Assembly (NCBI RefSeq): GCF_000004195.4
Contig: NC_030681.2
Span: 87,923,681 to 87,987,680 of the forward strand
Origin: Xenopus tropicalis
Taxonomy: Eukaryota; Chordata; Amphibia; Anura; Pipidae
Reading direction: 5' to 3'
DNA length: 64,000 nt
Position numbers and translations under genes: made by a program. Below, piece by piece: positions 31,444-44,400 of this stretch (the first letter of the stretch is position 1; every line of letters starts with the position of its first letter). The notes under the pieces are model-generated. The model worked only from the letters and a program-made list of their open reading frames with translations. It did not search any database and was not told the DNA's origin.

Positions 31444-34400
31444 CTGCAGAAAGAAAATGAATTGTCAGAATTATGCTGCACTTTGTTCTTTACTAAAGTA
31501 ATAATTCTTCATGGCTGCTTCTAATGAACCATGTCCATTTAAACAAGTGTCAGATTTGACCTTTTCTACACCCTACTCACTCCGCTTTATATGCCTACTT
31601 TTCTACTACAAAAGCTTCAGCTTTATTTCCCTCACATTGACTGCCCTCTCTGCACCAGAAGTGTCTTTATGTACTAATGTCTTTATGTACTACACAGTGC
31701 CATGTTTATTATTATTGTGAATTCTGCAAATAAAAAAAAAAACACCTTTTCTCTGCTTAGTGCCTCTACATCCCTGTATGCCTCGTCAAATGTATTAACA
31801 ACTGTGCATCAACCCCACAACTTGTCATATTGTTTAGTACAGGTATGGAACCCGTTATCCAGAATGCTTGGGACATGGGGTTTTCCGGATAAGGGGCCTT
31901 TCCATAATTCGGATCCCCTACCTTATGTCCGCTAATAAAATTATTTAAACAGTAATTAAACCCAATAGGATTGTTTTGGCTCCAAAAAGGATTCATTACT
32001 GTATATCTTAGTTGGGATCAAGTAAAATGTACTGTTTTATTATTACAGAGAAAAAGGAAATAATTTTTAAAAATGAGAATTATTTGTTTAAAATGGAACC
32101 TATGGCAGATGGCCTTTCCATAATTTGTAACTTTCTGGAAAATGGGTTTCCGGATAAGAGGTCCGATACCTGTATATCTACTATTTATATATTATTTAAA
32201 ATGTGCTGTTTTCTTACATTTATATATTTGCAAAAAACATGCTTTATGCTTTCTTAACTCAACCATAATGCCATGAACATGTTTCTAGCACACCACTCGC
32301 TTGTTGTGGTTTAAATACAATCCATGATAACCCAAGGCCTGCCAGAAAAAGTGTCTCTTGCTTTGTTATAATTCTTCAAAGCTTAAGTGGTTCTGTACAA
32401 GGAATCCTACTTATAAATATAAATCATAACAGTAAAGCTCTTTTTGCTAGACAGATAATGGATCCACAAAGGAAGCAAACAGTAACAATAACCTTTTTTT
32501 TTTTTTTTTTAAATCTAAGTAAATAATATTTTTCATGCCTGTATTACTTTACATTCTTTAGTCACACTGTCCCAGTCATTACTTTTTGCCATCTAGAGGT
32601 AAATTGAATGCTTTCTTACCAGAGTTTCTGCACAAGGCCGGACACTGAAGTTCTGTAACAGGGTGACGATGGCCACTTTCATGCTCAGGAGAGCAAATCT
32701 CAATCCAATGCAATTCCTGGGACCATCTCCAAAGGGCAGAAAGGTAAATGGAGTGTGGGTTGCCCTATTTTCTTTACTGAACCTGGCAAACATGAGAACG
32801 TTCAGGAGGAACATTAGTTTTGACATTACTACCCACTGACTGTAAGGCTAAAATAAATAAAAAAGTGTAGATGTTGTTTTCTGTCTAGAACCTTTATTTA
32901 TTGCATTGCTTATTAGTACATCCTTTGTTCTAAAGGCCCTTCCTTAGTCTTAAAGGGACAGTAACATCAAAAAATTAAAGTGTTTTAAAGTAATTAAAAT
33001 ATAATGTGCTGTTGCCAAAAAAATTGTGTTTTTGCTACAGAAAAGCTTCTATATAATAAGCTGCTGTGTAGCCATGGGGGCAGCCATTCAAGCTGGAAAA
33101 AAGGAGAAAAGGCACAGGTTACACAGCAGATAACTAGTAGATAAGCCCCATATAATGGGGGTTTATCTGTTATCTGCTAAGTAACCTGTGCTTTTTCTCC
33201 CTTGAATGGCTGCCCCCATGGCTACACAGCAGCTAACTTATATAAACTATAGTAGTCTTTCTGAGGCAAACACACCAGTTGTAGCAATGCAGGGCAACAG
33301 TACATTATATTGTAATTACTTTTATACACTTTCATTTTTTGGTGTTACTGTTCCTTTAAGGAAATGTGACACAAGGTGATTTCATGTGTTATGCTCCAGG
33401 CAACACTCTTGGCATGCTGTTGTTCTCAAGCTCCATAGAATTTGACTCTCTCTGCACTAATTCCTGTATAATGCAATGCCCTGTTGGTTTTATTTGTTTA
33501 CTTTTGAAACCTGGTTAATGTATATATACATGAATGAAGTGATGCTCATCTGTGATATATGATATATACAAGGGATCATGGTAAAAAAAAAAATAGGGAG
33601 GGTATGAGGCAAAGCAAATCTGCACTCTGCCTGGAGTGAGAGTAAAGCTGCCCATACACGGGCAGATCTGCTCACTTGGCGATGTCGCCAAGCGAGCGGA
33701 TCTTCACCCGATATCCCCACCTACGGGTGGGCTATATCGGGTTACATGTAGGCAAATTCTAACGGCGGCAATGGGGCAGTCGGTTGACCGGATCCGACTG
33801 AATTTTCTAACCTGGCCGATCGATATCTGGCCAATTTCAGGCCAGATATCGGTCAGCCAGGCCCCTCGTTTCTGCCCCTACATGGGCCAATAAGCTGCCG
33901 AAACGGTCCAAGGGACCGATATCGGTAGCTACAATTGGCCCATGTATGGGGACCTTTGCTGTGGTGAATGCTCAGATAACATTGTTTAAAATATTTTATT
34001 CCTATTCAACCACAATTTCATATATGAGTATGAGCTCTAAGTATTTACATCCCTTCATAAATAAAATTATGTTGATATACCTTTCAGGGCGGAACTCTTC
34101 TGGCTCTGGCCAATATTCAGGGTCCCGTTGTAGCACATATGCTGGGATCAATGTGACTATCCCCTTGGGGATGCTAACACCATTAATTTCAACATTCTGC
34201 TTTGAGACTCTTTCTAGTCGTCCCGCAGGGGGAAACAACCTAAGGGTCTCCTGAATAACCATATCAAGATATTCCATCTGCATTAGAATGTCATAAGTAG
34301 GACTGGCCTATAAAAAACACAATTTATTAGCAGGAGGTCATCTTATTAGTATGTAGTATTTACCATTTTTTACAAAAGAAAGCAACAGAATGGGAAAGAT

Positions 34401-35111
34401 ACACAGAGAGTTAGCAGCAACAAAAAACATTTTTTCCAGGGAACTATATGACATGATCTACTGCAGCATTTCTTTTTAGATCCATTGTTGCTGTGGCGCC
34501 ACAACCATGCTGTGAAAGAGCATCCTAGAAATTTATTATAGGTTGTACTGCATTCTTTTCCAGCAGGGCAAAGATTTTTGAATCACAAATTACATTATAA
34601 CTACACAGTATGTCAGTTGACCTTAATTTTTTTTAATTTGCAAGTAACAAGGTGGCTTCAGGATGCAATAATCTACAGTTCTATAGAAAGTTTTAGTTTA
34701 AGTTGTTGCACAAAGTGGCTATATATCAACATATATACTAAGGGGCACATTTACTAACCCACGAATCCGAAAAATTCCGATTGGAAAACGAACATTTTGC
34801 GACTTTTTCGTATTTTTGCGTTTTTTTTCGGCGCCTTTACGACTTTTCGGAAATTGTCGCAACTTTTTCGCGCAACTTTCGGAATGGCTACGAAAAAGTT
34901 GCAACAATTTTCTGAAAAATCGCAAAATACCGATCGGCCCGTTCGTGGGTTAGTAAATGTGCCCCTAAGTGTGGTCCAAGACCACACACACCATCGAAAA
35001 TCATCAGTCTAAAAGCAGCAGGCACAGAAAATATTTTAACAGGTCTAAAAAGTGATACACTTGGAATCCAAGGAACATGTGCAAATGTAATCAATAGAAG
35101 GTAGAACACGT

Positions 35112-35163
<52 letters not shown>

Positions 35164-35417
35164 AAACAGAGAGCCACACACACAGGGACTTTGCAAAAAA
35201 TAAAGTATTTAAGATTCAACGTTTCGAGCACTAACAGTGCTCTTCCTCAGGGACAAACCTGGGGAAGAGCACCGTTAGTGCTCGAAACATCAGATCTTTT
35301 TCATTAAATACTTTTGCAAAGTCCCTGTGTGTGCGGCTTTCTGTTTCTTTATTATTACCATTTTTGCCAGCACCCAGGGCTTTTGATTTTCTATAGGGTG
35401 TGCTCCGTTTGTTCTTG

Positions 35418-35458
<41 letters not shown>

Positions 35459-38400
35459 TGTTGCATTAAGACTTGAATATAGCAGCAATAATGGCTTGCC
35501 TTGTCAGGGAGAAATGAATCTATCTCCTCATGCAGTCTCTGCTGGACGTCAGGGTGGGTGGCAAGATTATAAAACAGGTAAGACAGTGCTGTACTTGTGG
35601 TTTCATATCCAGCGACTATAAATATAACGGACTGAGCCATTATTTCTGCATCTGTCAGAGCTTAAATAAAAAAATAAAGGAACATATTAATAAAGGTATG
35701 CATGAATATGTAGAAAGGAAACCTACTCATTCCCATCCCCCTGGGAACCAGTGTTTCTTTCACAGTCCTTTAGAGTCTACTCCAGTGTTTATTCGAAACA
35801 CCTTAAATAACTATATTCAGATGACAGTGGTTCCATAGGCTATTGTTGTTATTGTAGATCAGCAAAATCAAACTTCCATAGGGGATTTGGGGGTTATCTT
35901 GCAAACTGTAGGTCTGGGGAAAGCCAATAGTATTGAGCTAAACATTTAACATTTGGGAAGAACACCCAGAATAATATGGTATGCCTCAGAAAATAATTGC
36001 ATAATGTTCAACATAGGAATGAACAGCCAGGTAAATAGATGAACTTTGTATATTAATAAACGTAGACTATTTACTCCCCTCTATGAGTGTGTTCTAAAAC
36101 AATAGAGCAATGACTCTTAATTAGAGGAGTAGATAGAATTGTTTGACCCAGGACAGCAATCCACTCCTTCTAGATTCTGCATGGATCAGTGTGTTGGTCT
36201 GGCTGTGTCGGGTCTGTCTCAATTATTTCATGCCCCATATGGGTGTACTTGAACAATGGGGCAGTGGCTCTTTGTAGGGAGGTAGGGAGGTGCTGATTGG
36301 TAAAAAGGGAACGCCGATCTATGGAGCCTAATGAAGAAATCCTGTTAGCTGGTAAAAGAAGGTTCAATTCCACAAGTCATTGTTACTGTGCATCTATAAG
36401 GTGTAGTTCTTAAGTGGATCTATACATGGTGTAGATGGAATATGCAGGATTGTCATTATAACTGTTTATCTGGGTGAATCTTACGGTGTTGAGCTGTATA
36501 TTGGGCCAAGTGGAAAGTCCTCTGGGGAGGTTTAAGCGGGGTCAACCTGTGTAGAAGTGTTGTGGAAAGGTCACCTCTTGACCGACTGAGGAAGGGGGTG
36601 CCATGTATAGATCCACAGAGTTAAGGTGGCCACACACGTGGCGATTTGCGACCGATGGTCGCACGAAAGATCGTCAAATCCGCCACTAACCTTCAGGGCT
36701 GAAACAGCAGATAAGGAGGTAGAAACAATAGGATTTCTACCTCCTTCTGCCGATTCAGCCCTGAAGGCAGATTTTGATCAGACGCCTTCTATGGCGCCCA
36801 ATCAAAATCTTTTAACCTGGCCGATCGGCGAGTCGACCGATATGAGCAGGATTGTAGAAATGGAAGTTCCAAGTGGTGTGTGGCAATCAGGAAGGAAGGG
36901 CCCCCTTTGTCGGGCATTGTCTGTGGGTGAGGGGCCAGTCAGTGAGCGTACAGATATTTATGCATGCAAGGGATCAGACAGCCATTGCTAGGCCATACCC
37001 ATATTGAATCTGAGCCTTTTAGATAGGTGTGGTAGAAATCACTTGTATGGTCTAGAACAGATGCATGCCTTTGGAGACAAAGGTTTAACAACACCTGTAA
37101 CAGTGTTCTTACAGGAAAAATTAGTCTCTGAATTTAAAGTTGCATTTTAATTGCCCAGGACTTGGTATGGGGAGCCTTTAGGGGTCTCCATAGGTGTGCG
37201 TGACACCACACTGCCGGCTGGAGGGTTAGGCCTTGTGTGCTATGGAAAATTATTCGTCTGATTCTCTCGTGGCATAGTTCTTACCATTATTGCAGGTGAA
37301 GGGGAGAAGGGGAAATCCCATTTATAAGGATATTCTGCTCTTGCTGATGACCTTGCGTAAAAGGTGCCATTGGGTAATTAGGTTGTCTTCTTTTTAGGTG
37401 TCTGACCTCTCTGGCTTTAGAAAAGATTTGCTATTTGGTAGTGAATTTGTTAACACACCATAAGATGTTCTTCGGTTTGTCCGACCTCCTTCCAGCAACT
37501 CTATGGAACCAGTCAACTTGGAATTCCTGGTCTTTGTTGCGGCACAGAAGTGTGATGAAAAGTTTGATGAACATCCTTCAGGAGCCCTTCCCCCATATGC
37601 GGATGTTGTGCCACCTACTTCTATTCTCTGCATCCTCCAGGCCTCTCTGTTGGGGTGGGTTAAGTTGGTTTAAAAAATCTGCTTGGCCTGTCTCAATAGT
37701 GTGTAGATTCGCTAAGATTGCAGAGTGCTCCATCTTTATAATATGTTTTATTGCTTTGTGAGTCTGTGAGTAGCTGGGTAATATTACCATAGTGGTATCC
37801 TGCAGTTGGGTACCTGCGTGTTTTTTAGAAGAACTGTGCAATTTCTTTTGGCTTTTTAGATGATTAAGCTCTCTGGTGGAGAGTAGTATTAGACATCTGC
37901 CCATGATTGTGGTAAAATCAAGCCATTAAGTAGGGTTGCTGGGTATCATGAAAATGACCTAACAGACGTATACCCAAACACTGAAGAGAAACCATGTGGC
38001 ATTCTAGCACTTTATTTTTGTAAAGCCAAATAACATCACCTCACACCGACAAATTCTTCTAAAGAAGTAAAATAACAAAAAAGCAGTTCCAAAGTCCCAC
38101 AGAAGTATATCTACAGTCTGAAGAAAATGACGACCGAAGAGTAATTGAAGCAGTTGATCCAAAGTACAAGAGACCGTTCCTCTCTCTCTAAAGACTTAGC
38201 CCCCAAGCTCTCTTTGAGGCACTTTTTATGCCCCTGTTGGCCCAGCCTCCCAGCATGTCCCTATTGTTATCATGGAAGCATGCACAGAATTGCTGGAGCC
38301 ACTGATATCAATACTTATCTGATTCCTATTGTCACACCTTAGAGAAGTCCTTAATCCTTTCAACTCAGGTTTTTAGAAAGAAATCAGATCATTAGTAGTT

Positions 38401-41400
38401 TTCCCATAACCATCACACTGGGGCCTGGTGCAGAGAGCCACACACTGACATGTCCGATCAGCCAGCTATCGAGCCAGGCCCTGTCCTGTTGTGATTTTTC
38501 CAACAGGAACTGATAGTAAATTATTCAATTTGAATAAATGTAAATACACCCATAAGCACTTACAGTAATGCTGCACTGAGTCCTCTATCAAAAGAAACAC
38601 AGGATTTATGGCCTCCTTTTTTTGTAAACATGATGTTCCAGTGTCTAACTTCCTCTCTCAGAAACATTCTTAATTCCCGTGGCCAGAGTCTGCACAGTTC
38701 TCTCCTCTCTTCCCTCTCCTGCTCCCCCTCCCACGAGAATGCTAAGAACTCCCTCCCCCCCCTTAGGAATGTGTGATCTCAGCTATATTGGCTAGACTGC
38801 AGGCAAGAAGCGTCTTAAAATCGCAGCTGCTATCTTAAGAAAACGGAGAAATCTTCTAAAGCTGTTTAGCTCTGTATGTTAATGGTTTCTGCAGAATAAA
38901 TTTTTTGTTCTAGGTGGCATTAATGTGGCAAATCTATTGGCCATAAAATGCCAAAATGACTTTCCTTCTCCTTTAAAAGCAAAACATATTTCTATTTTAA
39001 AGGCTCACATTTACTTGTGTTAGCTCTTCTTAATGGCCACAGCTGCCAGTAAACAATCCTCAATGTTTGAAGCACACACTCTATATAGCGATTGTCCTAG
39101 TATTTAGTCAAGGTACCTACCCTGTTTCCCCGAAAATAGGACATCCTCCGAAAGTAAGGCACCCCCCCGATTTTTCACCCCCCTCGGAAAATAAGGCACC
39201 CCCCGAAAATAAGACACCCACCTATACAATGGAATAAATGTGTACTGTATTCTTCCTCATGGAAAAATAAGACATCCCCTGAAAATAAGACCTAGTGCAT
39301 ATTTTGGAGCTTAAAAAAATATAAGACAGTGTCTTATTTTCGGGGAAACACGATATTACCTCATAAAAAGGATATTAATATATAAAATGCTTATCATATA
39401 GGTCACCCTATATAGGTTACCCCAGATCTCACTCTAAGGGGCTGATTTACTAACCCACGAATCCGACCCGAATTGGAAAAGTTCCGACTTGAAAACGAAC
39501 ATTTTGCGACTTTTTCGTATGTTTTGCGATTTTTTCGGATTCTTTACGAATTTTTCGTTACCAATACGATTTTTGTGTAAAAACGCGAGTTTTTCGTATC
39601 CATTACGAAAGTTGCGTAAAAAGTTGCGCATTTTTCGTAGCGTTAAAACTTACGCGAAAAGTTGCGCAACTTTTCGCGTAAGTTTTAACGCTACGAAAAA
39701 TGCGCAACTTTTTACGCAACTTTCGTAATGGATAGGAAAACTCGCGTTTTTACGCAAAAATCGTATTGGTAACGAAAAATTCGTAAAGAATCCGAAAAAA
39801 TCGCAAAACATACGAAAAAATCGCAAAATACCGATCATTACGAAAAAAACGCAATCGGACTCCATTCGACCCGTTCGTGGGTAAGTAAATCAGCCCCTTA
39901 GTGAGTTTCAGACCAGGAGACCAGTGCCACACATTAGGTGACACTAGTTTAATAGTTGTCAAGTTGTACAATCCTATGTGCAACAGCCTCAAAACAAAAG
40001 TTAAAGCCTTTCTTAAAGATAAAATGGTATTCATTCATTAATACCTTTATGCTTATTGCTTAAATCATTTCCTCCTGTTGTCCTAGAATCCATCATAAGT
40101 TGAAGTAAATCCACACGTCCCTGTTGGCAAACAAATGAACAATAGCATAATGCAGCTTCCAGGTCCTGACTGGTATTTAAAATAGACCCTTGAATTACAA
40201 GTACACAGGTCAACAAACTTTTTCGAAGACCTCCGGCATTAATATTACGTTTTATGTTGGTATGTTAGAATATGAAATTTGCTAAGTTTAGAAAAGCATT
40301 GTAGTTGGGTAGTTTGGAGAAAAATGACATATCAAACCATTTTCTGTTTGTTAAAAAGTGTACCTTCCAAAAAAATATGTTTTTTTTGGTGCTTTGAAAA
40401 TCTGGTATTGTATAACTAAGAGTTTTTAACTATAGATATTTGGTACTGGTGTGTTCAGGAGTCATGGGGCCTTCCATATTAGTTGTATTTTCCTTATAAA
40501 TTGAAATATAATATGTTTTTAATATATGTTATTATGAATAATAATTTTTTTTTTAGTATTTAAAGCCATAAAAATCTAATGTTATCCTGCACAAAACCTA
40601 TAGATTGTGTTCTTAAAAAAACTTAAAGAACCCCCTAGGAAATGCCCCTAAAGAGAGAGGGCACAATTTCACTGGCATTTAAAGGGGTAAAAGATAAATA
40701 CATGTAAATATATAGACAGATATAGAGACTGATTTTTTGGAAACATATTAAGTATGGTTTCAGTTTGCTCTCACCGAGTGATCTCCTTTTTTTCTCTTCT
40801 CCCGAAAGCTTGTGACAGCATTCATAAAAAACTCAGTGAAATCTTTTGGAACAAAGTTTAAATTCAGGCCCTCAAGAATGGGCCTAAGGAATGGGAAAAT
40901 CACTGAAAAGAGAATGAAAAAAAAACACATTTTCACACTTGTTTATGAGAACAGGAACTGAATAAAGAAGGCAATAATATAATTGATTTTTGTATTTATA
41001 TATTGTTGTGAAGGGCAGTTCACATTTTCAGTTGGTCTTTATATTTAATCTATTCAGCTCCCCTTCTATTTACATTTCAGTGTGTGATTTAAACCACTGC
41101 TAGGTTATGGTAAACTGGACCCTAGCAACGAGATTGCTACTGACATTTAAAACTGGAGACTGCTAAACAAAAAAAAAAATAAACAATTCAAAAACACACA
41201 CAAAATAAAAATGAAGACCAACTGCAGTTAAAAAAAAATCAATATCTACAACATACAGATATAAGACTTATTATACAGAATGCTCAGGCCTGGGTTTTTC
41301 CAGATAAGGGAGCTTTTTGTAATTTGGATCTCTATACTTTAAGACTATTAAAAAATCATGTAAATATTACATAAACCCAATAGGATTGTTTTGCCTCCAA

Positions 41401-44400
41401 TGAGGGTCAATTATACCTTAGTTGGGATCAAGTACAGGTACTGTTTTCTATTACAGAGAAAAAGGATATCAATGTTAAAAATGTTTTAATCAAAATGGAG
41501 CCTATGGGAGATGGCCTTCCCATAATTCAGAGCTGGAGTCAGAGGCTGGCAGCTTTAATAACATTTAACAAATGGATATTGGCAAAAAGCTAGGAGCTGA
41601 ATAAATGTAAATTATTAGTCGAAAGTAACAGGACTTGATAGAAGTGGTTTTAGTTCAGCTAAGTGTTAAGAAAATTCCCTTAATGTATAAGTAAGCCTTT
41701 TATTTTAAAATCCCCTTAAAAGACTCTAAACAGCCGTCAGCCAAATCTTTTCTACCTCTTTCTACATCACAAACAGCTCAATTGCGGCTATTTCAGCTAC
41801 TTCCTAGTCTAGTATGAAGCTCTGCCTTCTTTTTTATCGAGCTCTCCTACTCTCTTTGACTGTGAAGATGGTCAAAGAGGTGTCTACTTGAGCTGCTTGT
41901 GTTTTAGAAAGACATGAGATTGAATGCAGGGGAAAAGGTATGTTATTCTGGGCACTATCTAGAGTAATTTCAGAGATATAAATAAGATTTACATATTCTT
42001 TAAATCTTATGCCTGTGGAAATTATGAGCTTTTTTAAGCGTGTATATTTTACAGGCATATTTCTAAATTACCCATGAATTATTCTACTTTCTTACAAATA
42101 TTTGCACCAATTAATGTTTCCCACAAACCATCACAACATTATATCAATCCAAGCTTCATCATGCACAGTGCCTAACATAAAAACGCCATGTGAAATAACG
42201 ACAACTGTTTGCGGTAATGTATAATTTAGCAGTGCGTGTTGACAATGCTTCGCACAATAATACACCTACAATGTATACAGGGACCTGAACAAAAAGTATT
42301 AATTAGTGGCATTGCAGGGATGCCATAATAACTTAGTATAATGATGCGAAATAAAGGTTTGCATAAATTCTGCAACCATCTTAAAATACACTATATTTAT
42401 ACTCCACATGTGCCAGCAATCCAGGCATATTCCTTTGTCTTAACAGATTTTTATTTGTGGCATTTAAGCTTCTATGTGTGAATTCTGCAATATTTGTCTG
42501 ATGTCTGATGTAAAGCATAGGGCAGGCAGAGTATGTGTAGTGCGATGAAAAAATTTTTTCTCTTGCGATATGTAACTATAATCTAGACTTAATTTCACAG
42601 AGAGAGTGGATGGCAGAGGGAAATATTGCCCTAAATTGGCTCCCTATGCTGAAGGTCCAAGGCTTGAGCACCTGGACCCACTATATCAATGGGTAAGCTT
42701 TTAATACAAGTCTACACATAACTGTTTCCTTTGAAATTTATAATCTAGGCTTTCAGATGTGTAGGCCCACACAGAAATGCTAATATTTCCAATTTATTTT
42801 TAACACAGTAGCCTGCAGGCTTTGATTTCTAAAACAATAGACAGCAAACACTATGGCCAGTTATTTAGTTACAGTAAACACTAAATAATAGGCCACGGGC
42901 TAAGCGTTGGTTCACTACCAATAATACACCACAGACACTGTACCACCAAAAACCTGTTTTAATCTTACTCCCACTATCTAAGTGGGTGAATTTACTCTAG
43001 ATTATTATACAGGAATATAGGAGGGATAATCAGTTTGTTCTCATCAGTCCCCCTGTTACAGATGGAGTTAGCATGCTTAGGTTGTGATGTTTGATTTGTT
43101 CAGAGTACCCAAGAAATGAGCTTGCACAGGACTGTTCAGGAGGATATCATTGTAGGAAAGTGCCTAAACACATAATCTCCTATTGAAGTTGGCTATTTTG
43201 ACCAAAGGCCCAAGGGATCCAAACTTCAGCTCTTCAGGGAACCTTCACCACCTAAACAATGCTAAGTATTAAGTGTTGACTGTTTTAATCACCTTAGTGT
43301 TGTAGCATTGTGTGTATTATCTAGGATTGTTTGTCTGTAGCCATTTTATTTAGTAAAATAGCATGTGCGTTGTTTCGTTTCTTGAAATATTACTGCAATG
43401 TGCCATAACAGTAATACAGTATGGCACACACAGGCAGCATAGGGCAGACAAAGTATAGCACACACAGGCAACATAAGGCAAGCAGAGTATGGCACACAGG
43501 CTGGGTAGGGCAGGCAGAGTATGGCACACACAGGCAGCATAGGGCAGGCAGAGTATGGCACATACAGGCACCATAGGGCAGGTCAATTAGAATAGGGAAT
43601 GAGACAGGGAAACCTATAATGACTACGCAAGTAACTTATCATGATGGCTCCTAGATGAACAGTTTGAACTGCAGTACATATAGTGACACAATGCTGGTGC
43701 TGCTCCTACAGTCTATCTAAGATATAATCAGTTGAATAAGGTGGGCGCTTACAGTAAGAATCTGAGTTATGAACTATGCAGGGTGTGAACAATGTAGAAT
43801 AATTCCTACCAAATGTTTTCAAGAACGCTAAGAAAGCCCAGTTGCTTAAATCTAATAGATACTGTATTTCAAGACCTGGATAAATGAAAATCTTCATAGA
43901 CATAATGCAGGGTCTTATAGGTTTGAACAATTCAGGGGCTTACAGACTGAATCTATGGTGTGAACAATGCAGGGGCCAGTTAACTTACTGGTACCATTTA
44001 AAACTTACACAAAGGTAAGCAGTCACAGCAGCCAGACAGATAGGGGGCCACACGGGGGGCAGTCCACCAGTTGCACAGCACTGCTGTTAAGTATGCTGGG
44101 GAATTGCCTTCCACACAGTTGAAATAAAGAAGACAGTTTTGTCACTACTAGATTATATCCTAGATTGATGAAAACCTTTAAAGACTTTGGAACTGAATAC
44201 TACAGGTGATAATGGTTGCCTAATACTGAACCAGAGACAGATATAGTTGATGTACGATCAGAGAATGTGCAGGCCATCTGATTACTACTTGGAGACAAGG
44301 TAAAGTATGTTGGCTAAACATTGAAAAGACCCACTGGTGAGAATGCTTCCAGAAAAGCAACCGTTATATATATATATATATATATATATGTAACATAATA

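Noticed and set aside
35421..35452. TATATA runs as TATA boxes
   Set aside because: Plain (TA)n microsatellites inside introns, not placed before any exon 1.
39434..39865. Mirror-image frames ([14 protein letters not shown] / [15 protein letters not shown])
   Set aside because: Artefact of the 460-bp palindrome in CYP3A intron 9.
43346..43586. Cysteine-rich minus-strand frames of 71 and 78 codons
   Set aside because: They are translations of the 34-bp minisatellite.
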